In this document: positions 44,453 through 52,975 of the stretch, piece by piece
How the letters are laid out: every line of letters begins with the position of its first letter
Numbering within the stretch: the first letter of the stretch is position 1
Source of the DNA: Neomicrococcus aestuarii
Lineage (GTDB): Bacteria > Actinomycetota > Actinomycetes > Actinomycetales > Micrococcaceae
Direction: 5' to 3'
Assembly (NCBI RefSeq): GCF_014201135.1
Contig: NZ_JACHDR010000001.1
Coordinates: 2,542,001 to 2,606,000, forward strand
Length of the DNA stretch: 64,000 bases
The notes under the pieces: model-generated
Seen by the model: the letters and a program-made list of their open reading frames with translations, nothing else
The model's database searches: none
What the model was told of the DNA's origin: nothing
Made by a program: the position numbers and the translations under genes

Positions 44453-45694
44453 TTGACCTCACCGGTAATCCCTGTGCCGCTAGCGCGACGAATCGCGTTA
44501 GCGGCACAGGGCCTTTCCCAAGAACGAATCAGCGCCCCAGCTTCCTCCCGAAGCCTGGGGCGCGAATTTCGTCGAATCCAATTGCTTCAAATCGATTCAG
44601 TCAACGTCCTGACGCGATCCCACTACTTGCCGATGTTTTCCCGAGTCGGAAATTACAGCGTGGCGGACTTCGACTCGATGTCCGCGAAGGCGCCGCGATC
44701 CATGATCGAGTACTGGGCACACGAGGCAAGCTACATCCGGCCAGAACACTTCCACGACCTGCGCCGTCTTCAATACCGGCGGTGGGTCAGCAGCCACCAG
44801 TTTGATCCCCAAGATCTCCTCATTGCCGAAGAAGCTGTCCTCAAGGTTCTTTCTAGCTCAGGTCCGAAGACGAATCGCGAAATAGAACTGGAACTTTCCC
44901 ATCTGATTCCGCCGCGTGACCCCTCCGCGCCCAAGGAATGGGGATGGAACTGGTCAACCATCAAGCGCGCCTTAGAGATCCTCTTCGAGCGCGGCTTAGT
45001 CTCGAGCGCGGGACGAAACTCCAGCTTCGAACGTCGTTATGCGCTCACCGCCAACGTTTTGCCGCCAAGTGTCCGTGCCGGTTTCGTTCCAGAGATTACT
45101 GACGATCCGGAAGACGACGACGACGCGTTGCGTCGGTTGCTCTTAGCGGCAGCGCAAGCCTTGGGTATCGGGACAAACCGACACCTCGCCGACTATTTCC
45201 GGATCCGCCACTCGCGAGTGCAACCCATCCTGGACCGTATGGTTGCGGACGGAACGCTAGCCAGCGTCGTCGTACCGGCGTGGAAAGAGCCCGCCTACCT
45301 TCACCCGGACGCAAAGAGACCACGGCAAGCAAAGGGAAGAGCGCTGCTGAGTCCCTTTGATTCCATGGTTTTTGAGCGGCACCGCCTTGAATCCCTCTTT
45401 GGCATGCGGTACCGACTGGAAATCTATACGCCGGAACCCAAACGCCACTACGGGTACTACGTGCTTCCGTTCTTGCTCCGTGATCAGATGGTGGCTCGGG
45501 TGGATCTAAAAGCTGACCGTGCGGCCGGCAGACTCCTGGTGCAGGCCTCGCATGCAGAGGCGAACGCTACGGATGATACGGCGACCGAACTCGCCGCAGA
45601 GCTCGAACTGCTCGCCGAATGGCTGAAGCTGAGTACTGTGGAAGTTGTTCCCCGCGGGGATCTTGCAGCGGCTGTCTCTCACGCTTTGAGCTAA
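44453..45694 (+). CDS. YcaQ-type winged-helix DNA glycosylase family protein
   Basis: 413 residues, HTH_42 family. PLARRIALAAQGL and LLQIDSVNVLTRSHYLPMFSR (with the catalytic-type Gln and Asp of the QxD motif) at the start, several winged-helix units, and a C-terminal region with LLSPFDSMVFERHRLESLFGMRYRLEIYTP. YcaQ and AlkX unhook interstrand crosslinks from DNA; this role is inferred. TTG 44453 begins 3 nt after the hpf stop. Codons for the conserved first motif form an 18-bp hairpin. Repeat copies occur at 45117 (sense) and 45264 (antisense). Confidence 0.87.
   Translation: MTSPVIPVPLARRIALAAQGLSQERISAPASSRSLGREFRRIQLLQIDSVNVLTRSHYLPMFSRVGNYSVADFDSMSAKAPRSMIEYWAHEASYIRPEHFHDLRRLQYRRWVSSHQFDPQDLLIAEEAVLKVLSSSGPKTNREIELELSHLIPPRDPSAPKEWGWNWSTIKRALEILFERGLVSSAGRNSSFERRYALTANVLPPSVRAGFVPEITDDPEDDDDALRRLLLAAAQALGIGTNRHLADYFRIRHSRVQPILDRMVADGTLASVVVPAWKEPAYLHPDAKRPRQAKGRALLSPFDSMVFERHRLESLFGMRYRLEIYTPEPKRHYGYYVLPFLLRDQMVARVDLKADRAAGRLLVQASHAEANATDDTATELAAELELLAEWLKLSTVEVVPRGDLAAAVSHALS
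44471..44510 (+). terminator. 18-bp hairpin inside start of ycaQ-like CDS (possible hpf attenuator)
   Basis: CCTGTGCCGCTAGCGCGA (44471-44488) pairs with the complementary arm at 44493-44510 with a single G-T type mismatch and a 4-nt loop CGAA. It starts 21 nt after the hpf stop. No T-tract follows (GCCTTTCCC), so it may attenuate transcription, protect the hpf 3' end, or limit translation of the downstream gene. Confidence 0.6.
45117..45126 (+). repeat. Dispersed motif core ACGACGACGC (sense, ycaQ-like gene)
   Basis: Core within an Asp run (DDPEDDDDALRR); codon usage may explain this copy. Confidence 0.4.
45264..45274 (-). repeat. Dispersed motif, exact 11-mer, antisense in ycaQ-like gene
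   Basis: Minus-strand copy in context GG(core)TGGCT; the gene reads Ala-Ser-Val-Val-Val through it. Confidence 0.65.
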
Positions 45695-45778
45695 CTCTGC
45701 GGAAGCTTGCACGGGGCAGAGAGCTTGCTCCCGTAGACTAGGACAGCCGAAAACACCCACCCGAACAGGAGTTGCCAC

Positions 45779-48532
45779 GTGGCATCACTGCTAGAACGCG
45801 TCTTGCGGACCGGCGATAAGAAGATTCTTCGCACGCTGCGAGGCTACGCGGACGCCATCAACGTCCTCGAAGACGAGTTCAAGTCGTTGACGGACGCCGA
45901 ATTGCGCGCCGAGACTGACAAGTTCAAGCAGCGTTACATCGACGGTGAGTCGCTCGACATCATGCTGCCGGAAGCGTTCGCCGCAGTCCGCGAAGCCGCT
46001 GACCGCACGCTGGGCATGCGCCACTTCGATGTGCAGATGATGGGCGGCGCCGCTCTTCACTTGGGCAACATCGCCGAAATGAAGACCGGTGAAGGAAAGA
46101 CCCTCGTTGCTACGAGCCCGTCCTACCTCAACGCCATCACGGGTAAGGGTGTCCACGTGGTCACCACGAACGACTACCTGGCGCAGTACCAGTCAGATCT
46201 GATGGGTCGCGTCCACCGCTTCTTGGGAATCCAGACCGGTTGCATCCTGTCCCACATGGATCCTGCGCAGCGCCGCGAGCAGTACAACGCGGACATCACC
46301 TACGGTACGAACAACGAATTCGGCTTCGACTACCTGCGCGACAACATGGCATGGTCCCGTGACGAATTGGTTCAGCGCGGCCACTACTTCGCGATCGTTG
46401 ACGAAGTTGACTCGATCCTCATTGACGAGGCCCGTACGCCGCTGATCATCTCCGGTCAGGCTTCGGGCGATGTGCATCGCTGGTTCGCAGAGTTTGCGCG
46501 CGTCGTGCAGAAGATGACCCTCGGTAAGGACTACGAGGTCGACGAAAAGAAGCGCACCGTTGGCATCTTGGAGCCGGGTATTGAGCGCGTTGAAGACCAC
46601 TTGGGCATCGACAACCTCTACGAATCCCAGAACACCCCGCTGATTGGCTTCCTCAACAACGCCATCAAGGCCAAGGAACTGTTCAAGAAGGACAAGGACT
46701 ACGTCGTCATGAACGGCGAAGTCATGATTGTTGACGAGCACACCGGACGTACGCTGTCCGGCCGCCGCTACAACGAAGGCGTGCACCAGGCGATCGAGGC
46801 CAAAGAAGGCGTCGAGATCAAGCCCGAAAACCAAACGCTGGCAACGGTTACGCTGCAGAACTACTTCCGTCTTTACGACAAGCTCTCCGGTATGACCGGT
46901 ACGGCACAGACCGAAGCCGCCGAATTCATGAGCACGTACGAGCTCGGCGTGGTGGAAATTCCTACTAACCGCGGCATGCAGCGCGAAGACAAAGCCGACC
47001 TCATCTACAAGAATGAGATTGCCAAGTTTGACGCGGTTGTGGTGGACATCGTGGAGCGCCACAAGAACGGCCAGCCGGTCCTCGTGGGTACCACCTCGGT
47101 GGAAAAGAGCGAATACCTCTCCCGCAAGCTCGCGCAGGCTGGCGTTCGCCACGAAGTGCTTAACGCAAAGCAGCACGCTCGTGAAGCCGCCATTGTGGCC
47201 CAAGCCGGTAAGCGTGGCGCAGTGACTGTTGCCACCAACATGGCTGGTCGCGGTACGGACATCATGCTGGGCGGAAACGCCGAATTCATGGCCGTCGCTG
47301 AAATGGAACGTCGCGGCCTGGACGCCGCGGATAACCCAGAAGAGTACGAGCTCGTGTGGGACAGCGTCTACGAAGCCGCAAAGGCTGAAGTAGACCGCGA
47401 AGGTGACAGCATCCGCGAACTCGGTGGCCTGTACGTTTTGGGTACCGAGCGTCACGAATCCCGTCGCATCGATAACCAGTTGCGCGGACGTTCGGGACGT
47501 CAGGGCGACCCCGGCGAATCTCGCTTCTACTTGTCCATGACGGATGAACTGATGCGCCGCTTCAACGCGAAGCCCGCACAGGCCATCATGAACAACCCCT
47601 CGATGCCAGATGACATGGCGCTCGAATCCAAGATGGTCTCTCGAGTTATCGAGTCCGCTCAGGCGCAGGTTGAAGCGGTCAACGCTGAACAGCGTAAGAA
47701 CGTTCTCAAGTATGACGACGTCATGAACCGCCAGCGCGAAGCGATCTACGGTGACCGCCGTCAGATCCTCGAAGGAACTGACCTTCGCAGCCGCGTACTC
47801 GAATTCATTGAGGACGCCATTGGCGCGATCGTGAACGAGCAGACCGCCACCGGTCACGGCGACTCGTGGGATCTGGACAAACTGTGGGCTGACCTCAAGA
47901 ACCTCTACCCGGTCTCAATTACGGTTGACGAAGTGGTGGAAGAGGCTGGAAGCCGTGCACGCTTGACTCCAGAGTTCCTCATCAAGGAACTATCCTCCGA
48001 TGCCAAGGTGCAGTACGAAGAGCGGGAACAGGCAGTTGGCGCAGATAACATGCGCGAGCTAGAACGCCGAGTCATCCTCTCTACCATCGGTACCAAGTGG
48101 CAAGAGCACCTGTACGAGATGGATTACCTCAAAGAAGGCATTGGCCTTCGAGCCATGGCCCAGCGTGATCCACTGGTGGAGTACCAGCGTGAAGGATTTA
48201 CGCTCTTCCAGACCATGATGGAATCCATCCGTGAAGAGAGCGTGAACTACCTCTTCAATCTGAAGGTAGAACGTCAGCAGCCAGCACCCGTGAATCTTCC
48301 CGGTATCCGGGACGCACGCGTTCTTACTGAATCGGCGCCGCTATCCACACCAGGCCTGAACGCCCCAGCACGACCAGCCACCTTGCGCTACACCGCACCG
48401 ACTGAAGACGGCGACGCGGAAGAAGTCGAAGAGGTCAACGTTCTTGAAGGCGCAGAAGAGGCCTTCAACGAAGCCCCTAGCAAGTCGGAATCTGCACCTA
48501 AGCAAGGCCGCCGGGCTCGTAAGAACAGCTAG
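45779..48532 (+). CDS. secA: Preprotein translocase ATPase SecA
   Basis: 917 residues. Walker [12 protein letters not shown] near residue 101, Walker B with [20 protein letters not shown], helicase motif [13 protein letters not shown], and [25 protein letters not shown] are all present. It drives export of unfolded proteins through SecYEG. The C-terminal zinc-binding tail of proteobacterial SecA is absent; the end is a variable acidic-basic linker. GTG 45779 has AGGAG 7 nt upstream. A likely -10 TAGACT lies at 45734-45739. It ends before a long bidirectional terminator. Confidence 0.97.
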   Translation: MASLLERVLRTGDKKILRTLRGYADAINVLEDEFKSLTDAELRAETDKFKQRYIDGESLDIMLPEAFAAVREAADRTLGMRHFDVQMMGGAALHLGNIAEMKTGEGKTLVATSPSYLNAITGKGVHVVTTNDYLAQYQSDLMGRVHRFLGIQTGCILSHMDPAQRREQYNADITYGTNNEFGFDYLRDNMAWSRDELVQRGHYFAIVDEVDSILIDEARTPLIISGQASGDVHRWFAEFARVVQKMTLGKDYEVDEKKRTVGILEPGIERVEDHLGIDNLYESQNTPLIGFLNNAIKAKELFKKDKDYVVMNGEVMIVDEHTGRTLSGRRYNEGVHQAIEAKEGVEIKPENQTLATVTLQNYFRLYDKLSGMTGTAQTEAAEFMSTYELGVVEIPTNRGMQREDKADLIYKNEIAKFDAVVVDIVERHKNGQPVLVGTTSVEKSEYLSRKLAQAGVRHEVLNAKQHAREAAIVAQAGKRGAVTVATNMAGRGTDIMLGGNAEFMAVAEMERRGLDAADNPEEYELVWDSVYEAAKAEVDREGDSIRELGGLYVLGTERHESRRIDNQLRGRSGRQGDPGESRFYLSMTDELMRRFNAKPAQAIMNNPSMPDDMALESKMVSRVIESAQAQVEAVNAEQRKNVLKYDDVMNRQREAIYGDRRQILEGTDLRSRVLEFIEDAIGAIVNEQTATGHGDSWDLDKLWADLKNLYPVSITVDEVVEEAGSRARLTPEFLIKELSSDAKVQYEEREQAVGADNMRELERRVILSTIGTKWQEHLYEMDYLKEGIGLRAMAQRDPLVEYQREGFTLFQTMMESIREESVNYLFNLKVERQQPAPVNLPGIRDARVLTESAPLSTPGLNAPARPATLRYTAPTEDGDAEEVEEVNVLEGAEEAFNEAPSKSESAPKQGRRARKNS

Positions 48533-48551
48533 CACCACAGTGCAGTCCTAG

Positions 48552-48600
48552 AACAATTGGCGTGTCACCCCACTTCGTAGTGGGTGACACGCCAATTGTT
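48552..48600. terminator. Long hairpin terminator, secA / Rv3235-family gene
   Basis: Arms of 23 nt and 22 nt (48552-48574, 48579-48600) pair with a single C bulge and a TCGT loop, followed by TTTC. On the minus strand the stem contains the last codons and stop of the Rv3235-family gene. Confidence 0.88.
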
Positions 48601-49176
48601 TCTGTGGAACTCGACGCGCATAGCGATCGGCCGAACGCGTTCTTGATCCTGAATGATCGCCACAGCCTCAAACACGCGATCGCTGATATTGCACACGCGC
48701 ACGGAACGCACATGCGCAATCCTTGACGGTTTCCGTCCTTCAGCCGTGCGGAGGGTATGGACGCGCGATCCCATCGGAGAGCTGGTGGATGCCAAGAGCT
48801 CTGCGCGGCGCTTGAGCTTTTCAAAGACTGCGGCGGAGACGAAGCGTTGGAGTTGCGTCATGCTTCGTTGGCCGGCCACCGCCTCTAAAGAGGCAATGCT
48901 GACGAACGTCACCAAATGAGACACAATGTCGGTGGCCTCATGCCGCTGAGTTTTGCCTAGCTGCGTGCTCTTTGTTTCAAAGTCTGCAATCTCTAGGTCA
49001 CGTGATGCAGGGGCGCCCTCTGGCTCTGCGCCTTGGCCATCAATCGCCGGAAAACTTCTACGCTGCGGCAAATGGATCACGTTATTGCGCGAGCTCTCCG
49101 GGCGCTTCAGCGACGTGGCCGATCGGGCAAATGAGTGGTCTAGGTAATCGAAGGTTTCGTGGGTGGAAAGTGCCAT
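48565..49176 (-). CDS. Rv3235 family protein
   Basis: 203 residues. The C-terminal ~110 residues match the small actinobacterial Rv3235 family found next to secA: RFVSAAVFEKLKRRAELL, VRSVRVCNISDRVFEAVAIIQDQERVRPIAMRVE, ending FHRNNWRVTHYEVG. The N-terminus is variable. Function is unknown; the fold suggests a small alpha/beta domain. AGGAG precedes ATG 49176 by about 7 nt. The final residues are encoded within the terminator stem. It follows the LysM gene with a 29-nt gap, probably an operon. Confidence 0.82.
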   Translation of the reverse strand: MALSTHETFDYLDHSFARSATSLKRPESSRNNVIHLPQRRSFPAIDGQGAEPEGAPASRDLEIADFETKSTQLGKTQRHEATDIVSHLVTFVSIASLEAVAGQRSMTQLQRFVSAAVFEKLKRRAELLASTSSPMGSRVHTLRTAEGRKPSRIAHVRSVRVCNISDRVFEAVAIIQDQERVRPIAMRVEFHRNNWRVTHYEVG

Positions 49177-49205
49177 GACGTGCTCCTAAGAATTAGTGGG
49201 GTTAC

Positions 49206-50093
49206 TCAGAAATTGGGGTTGATGAGGACGGTGCCAGGCACAATCACGTGGGGATTCTCGCCGATCACGGCACGGTTTCGTTCGTACCACTTGGGCCAAG
49301 CGGCATGGATTTCAGAGCTCGTGGCCTGAGGACCTAGGTGTTCGGACACAATCGCCCATAGTGAGTCACCGTTCTTCACGGTGATCTCTTGATGATCTGC
49401 GGTGCTCTGCCGCTGACCACTCGAGAGGACGCTCGTGAGGTGCTGAGCGGGAATCCCGCGCATGCTTTCGCGTTCTTTCGCCTCGTGCTTCTTCGCTACA
49501 TGTTCATTCACCTCGTGCTGCACAGGTGTTGATGACGTCTCGGCGGAGATGCCTGGAGTGGGGGACTGTTCTGCTTGTGGCACCGCCCGCTCGGCTTTAC
49601 TGGGAGCGGCCGGTGGTGAGGCCGGACCGGTTTCAACGGTGATGGATTGGCTGACGAACGCGGGGCTTGGCACCTCTTGAGTAGAAGAGGAGTTCTCGGC
49701 AAAAGCGCCCGGCGCCGCCAAAAGCGAGACGCCGAAGACAAGCGCCAGAAGCGATCTCATGAAGCGCGGCGTGTAACTCGCTGTCCTTTGAGAGACCGAG
49801 TGCAAACCTCTCCGGGCAGCTAGCACCGAAACGGTTCCGAAGAGGGCGCCCACGGCAAGCCACGTGAGAATCGCCAGACCGGCCGTCCCGCACGCAAGCC
49901 CCACAACGAACTCAACGTCTTTGAGCGAGACGTAAGCTGCGGCGTCGTGCTGGGAAAAAATGCCGCTCAAACGCGCTCCCGCAAGGGTCAGCTGACTGTG
50001 GCCGACTACCAGGAAGAAGCCGCCGAGAAGAAGAAATGAAATCAGGGTGAGGAGATCGTGCACATGCCGTCGCATCATCTGTAGTCCAATCAT
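49206..50093 (-). CDS. Membrane protein with C-terminal LysM domain
   Basis: About 295 residues. Two or three transmembrane helices (LLTLISFLLLGGFFLVVGH, VVGLACGTAGLAILTWLAVG and SLLALVFGVSLLAAPGAFA), a long Pro/Ala/Ser/Glu-rich linker, and a LysM-like domain at the C-terminus (ITVKNGDSLWAIVSEHLGP to GTVLINPNF). It probably binds peptidoglycan outside the cell. Start choices are ATG 50093, 50078 or 50108; none has a strong Shine-Dalgarno. It lies upstream of the Rv3235-family gene, as in related actinobacteria. Confidence 0.82.
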   Translation of the reverse strand: MIGLQMMRRHVHDLLTLISFLLLGGFFLVVGHSQLTLAGARLSGIFSQHDAAAYVSLKDVEFVVGLACGTAGLAILTWLAVGALFGTVSVLAARRGLHSVSQRTASYTPRFMRSLLALVFGVSLLAAPGAFAENSSSTQEVPSPAFVSQSITVETGPASPPAAPSKAERAVPQAEQSPTPGISAETSSTPVQHEVNEHVAKKHEAKERESMRGIPAQHLTSVLSSGQRQSTADHQEITVKNGDSLWAIVSEHLGPQATSSEIHAAWPKWYERNRAVIGENPHVIVPGTVLINPNF

Positions 50094-50191
50094 GCAATTT
50101 GATATCATTTGGTGCTTTCAAGTTGAGATTAGCAACTTTGACGCACTTTTATCAAGGGTTATAAAAGTCAGTGGATTTCCGATGAGTCCGC

Positions 50192-50197
50192 TACGCT
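50192..50197 (+). promoter_or_regulatory. -10 element TACGCT (leaderless)
   Basis: TACGCT then 7 nt then ATG 50205. Confidence 0.45.
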
Positions 50198-50204
50198 GTG
50201 GTTT

Positions 50205-50777
50205 ATGCGGTGGGAGTCCCTCTTTATTGACCTAGAAGCGCAACTTGCCGGCGAAGAACGTCGCAACCGAGCGTCCGAGATTCAGGACATGATTCGAGTT
50301 CAGCGATCGCGGATTCGGCTGGTGGACCGGCTCGAAGGGCATATCGGGCAATCGCTGATCCTGCGCCTGATCAACAGCGATCAAGAGCGCGGGGAGCTTC
50401 GAATTGTGGGGGAGAACTGGATCAGCTTGCGGCAAGGGCGTAGCGAACTGGTGGTGCCGCTCGGTTCTGTCAGCGCCATTTCCGAGCTCTCAACTCGAGC
50501 GCACTTGGAAACGGATCCTGCAAATCCACGACGCCGAATTAGCTTTGGAAGCGCCATGCGCGCGATTGCGCGGGACCGATCTGCCGTGGTGGCTCGCTTG
50601 CGCAGTTCACCCACAGACCGTCTGGAGGTATCCGGAACTCTCGCAGCCCCTGGCAAAGACTTCTTGGAAATCCTCGAACACCCTCGAGACGAATTCTCCC
50701 GGCATGGTGCGGTTTCTGGAGTCCTCGTAATGCCGTGGGAATCGCTTGTGAGTCTGCGCAGAGACGCTCAAGACTAA
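50205..50777 (+). CDS. Conserved hypothetical protein
   Basis: 190 residues, function not recognised. It opens MRWESLFIDLEAQLAGEERRN, with a helical start, then SRIRLVDRLEGHIGQSLILRL and a beta-rich part (GENWISLRQGRSELVVPLGSVSAISEL) that could be an SH3-like or PRC-like barrel. There are no transmembrane helices or signal peptide. It precedes the SAF and CpaE-like genes on the same strand with a 150-nt gap. Confidence 0.8.
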   Translation: MRWESLFIDLEAQLAGEERRNRASEIQDMIRVQRSRIRLVDRLEGHIGQSLILRLINSDQERGELRIVGENWISLRQGRSELVVPLGSVSAISELSTRAHLETDPANPRRRISFGSAMRAIARDRSAVVARLRSSPTDRLEVSGTLAAPGKDFLEILEHPRDEFSRHGAVSGVLVMPWESLVSLRRDAQD

Positions 50778-50927
50778 ACGGCACCGCCACATCTGGAACA
50801 GGGCTACGTCAGGATTTCACCTAGTTTTCCACAGTGATTTACCGAAACGTCGCTCAAGTGCCCCGAACCCTTAAGCTCGCCTTGGTGGATTTGAACAACA
50901 TCCAGAAGCGAGGGTCAGGGGGATTCA

Positions 50928-51578
50928 TTGACCGAGATCTCAGAGGTACCAACAGTAGGCAGGTTCAAGAGGCCGGGGTGGAAAGACGGGCGACTGATAC
51001 TGGGGCTGCTTTTGGTGCTGGCATCCGTGGCAGGAATCGTGGCCCTCATTTCCGCGCTCGAACGCACGCAACCCATGTTGGTGCCCACCGCGAACATCAC
51101 CCTGGGTGAAGAGCTGGACGCCTCAAAATTCACGGTCAAAGAAGTTCGGCTCGATGATCTGAGTGGCGCTTATGTGTCCTCGGATCATGCTTTCGAGCCC
51201 GGGACTCGGGCGGCGTCGCTCTTGCGCGAGGGTGAATTAGTCCCCGTGCACGCGTTAACGAGCACTCAAGATGAAGGCGCGAAGCCCGTCACCATCGATC
51301 TTGACCACACGTTGCCAGAAGCTGTGACGCCGGGCAGTCGAGTGGATATCTGGAGCGCCAAGAAGGCCGGGACGGGAAACACGTTCGATGTTCCGGAGTT
51401 GCTCCTTGATAGCTCCGAAGTCTCTGCGCTTCGTGTTTCGGATGCCAGTTTCTCAAGCGGCACCAAAGCTTCCATCGAAGTGATGGTCCCGGAGGAATCG
51501 CTTCAGGATCTGCTGGAAGCGCTGGCCAATGAATCCCGATTAACGGTCATTCACGACACCTCGAGCGCCACGTCATGA
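50928..51578 (+). CDS. SAF-domain membrane protein (CpaB/RcpC-like)
   Basis: 216 residues. A short cytoplasmic start, one transmembrane helix (LILGLLLVLASVAGIVALISAL), then a SAF domain (PTANITLGEELDASKFTVKEV to LREGELVPVHAL) and a second beta domain. SAF proteins act in pilus assembly (CpaB/RcpC) and cell wall processes. No tad secretin or pilin gene is nearby. TTG 50928 has AGGGGGA upstream. Its stop overlaps the start of the CpaE-like gene (ATGA). Confidence 0.8.
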   Translation: MTEISEVPTVGRFKRPGWKDGRLILGLLLVLASVAGIVALISALERTQPMLVPTANITLGEELDASKFTVKEVRLDDLSGAYVSSDHAFEPGTRAASLLREGELVPVHALTSTQDEGAKPVTIDLDHTLPEAVTPGSRVDIWSAKKAGTGNTFDVPELLLDSSEVSALRVSDASFSSGTKASIEVMVPEESLQDLLEALANESRLTVIHDTSSATS

Positions 51579-52921
51579 GGGTTTCGCTTGCCGTCTGGGG
51601 CGACGGAGACGACTGGACGCAGCGAATAGAACAGCTCCACAGCGACGTCACTGTGGTTCGTCAATGCGTGGATCTTCCAGAGGCCGTGTCTTTGGCCGAT
51701 TCCGGCTTGATCGACGCGACCTTGTTGACGGGTTCGTGGGAGGACGTTGACGCCGAACTCATTGACGCTCTGCTGGCGGCGGGCACAGCGGTGATTGCGC
51801 TCGTTGCTGATGCAGACGTGAGTGCTCGATTGAGGTCGCTCGGGGTGGCCATTGAGAACCCACTCGCCGATCCACAGTCGGTGGCGGACCTCATTGAGCT
51901 CCAAACCATGGCAGCGAGCCCACGCGCGCGCTCCAGTTTTCCATCGCGTCCTGATAACGCCAGCACGTCCGCACGGCCGTCACATCGTTCCACACCGTTG
52001 GCCGAACGGCCGGGGGAGACCGAGGATTCACAGTACGACGACGCAGCTTCCGAGCGCGCGGAGGTTGTAGTTGTCTGGGGTCCACAGGGTGCGCCAGGAA
52101 CGACAACGGTTGCGGTGAATTTCGCGGCTGAGGCGGCTGCTCAGGGACGCCGAGTGGCGTTGATTGACGCGGACACCTATGGTGCGGCGGTTGCTTCCCA
52201 TCTGGGGCTCTTCGACGAGGCTGCAGGCGTGGGAATCCTGTGCCGTCTGGCCGACGAGGCAACTCCAGCGTCCCGGTTGATGGAGCGGGCGCTGGTCCGA
52301 GTGAGCCTTGCTGGGGTCAACCTTTTGGTGGCGACGGGCCTTCCTCGATCCTCACGGTGGCCCGAAATTCGGCCGCAATCACTCATGCGAGCCATCAAAG
52401 AGCTCCGGCACGAACTCGACCTCATTGTGGTGGACGTTGCCTCCCCGCTAGAGACGGACGAAGACCTGAGTTTTGATACCACTGCACCGCAACGCAACGC
52501 AGTGGCCGCGGAGCTCGTCAAACAAGCCGACCGTGTCATAGCGGTGGGACGCAGCGACGCGGTGGGAATTCCTCGGATGGTCAAGGCCGTGGATGAGATT
52601 CTCACGCGGACGCCGGAAGCAAACCTCGAGGTGTACTTCAACAAAGTGCGTGCCGCTGCCGTTGGCCCCACACCGGAGACTCAGATTGCAGAGTCCTGGG
52701 AACGGTTTGGGCCCAAGATTTCAATCTCCGGATTCTTGCCTTTTGACGGGCACGCAGCGGATACGGCGTTGCTGTCCGGCACGGCTCTCATTGAGTCCGC
52801 GCCTAAGAGCAGCCTCCGAAAAGCCATCGTAAAGCTGTTGGGTGACCGAGATCTCCCACAAAGGCCAAAAATTGTTCGACAATCTCGGCGTTTGGCCACC
52901 TTTGGGCGCCGAAAAGGCTAG
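51575..52921 (+). CDS. CpaE/MinD-like P-loop protein with altered Walker A
   Basis: 448 residues. A receiver-like N-terminal domain (about 1-115), a Ser/Pro-rich linker with a dispersed repeat copy, then a ParA/MinD/CpaE-type domain. Its nucleotide loop reads WGPQGAPGTTTVAVNFA (about 168-184), lacking both lysines of the deviant Walker A motif KGGxGKT; ALIDADTYG and LIVVDVAS match later motifs. ATP hydrolysis is therefore questionable. CpaE/TadZ relatives place pilus machinery at the cell pole, but no other tad genes are present here. Translation is coupled to the SAF gene. Confidence 0.82.
   Translation: MRVSLAVWGDGDDWTQRIEQLHSDVTVVRQCVDLPEAVSLADSGLIDATLLTGSWEDVDAELIDALLAAGTAVIALVADADVSARLRSLGVAIENPLADPQSVADLIELQTMAASPRARSSFPSRPDNASTSARPSHRSTPLAERPGETEDSQYDDAASERAEVVVVWGPQGAPGTTTVAVNFAAEAAAQGRRVALIDADTYGAAVASHLGLFDEAAGVGILCRLADEATPASRLMERALVRVSLAGVNLLVATGLPRSSRWPEIRPQSLMRAIKELRHELDLIVVDVASPLETDEDLSFDTTAPQRNAVAAELVKQADRVIAVGRSDAVGIPRMVKAVDEILTRTPEANLEVYFNKVRAAAVGPTPETQIAESWERFGPKISISGFLPFDGHAADTALLSGTALIESAPKSSLRKAIVKLLGDRDLPQRPKIVRQSRRLATFGRRKG
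52035..52051 (+). repeat. Dispersed motif, long form ACGACGACGCAGCTTCC
   Basis: Plus-strand 17-bp copy preceded by CAGT, so it also holds the exact 11-mer (52034-52044). It lies in the disordered linker of the CpaE-like gene. Confidence 0.75.
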
Positions 52922-52975
52922 GCTGGTGTGAGCTGAGCCGCAACGTCGCGGCAAACCGATTACCGGAGGATTACT

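Noticed and set aside
46193-47857. 554-codon open frame antisense to secA
   Set aside because: It is a full shadow of the secA catalytic core, shows no recognisable family, and arises from GC-rich codon bias.
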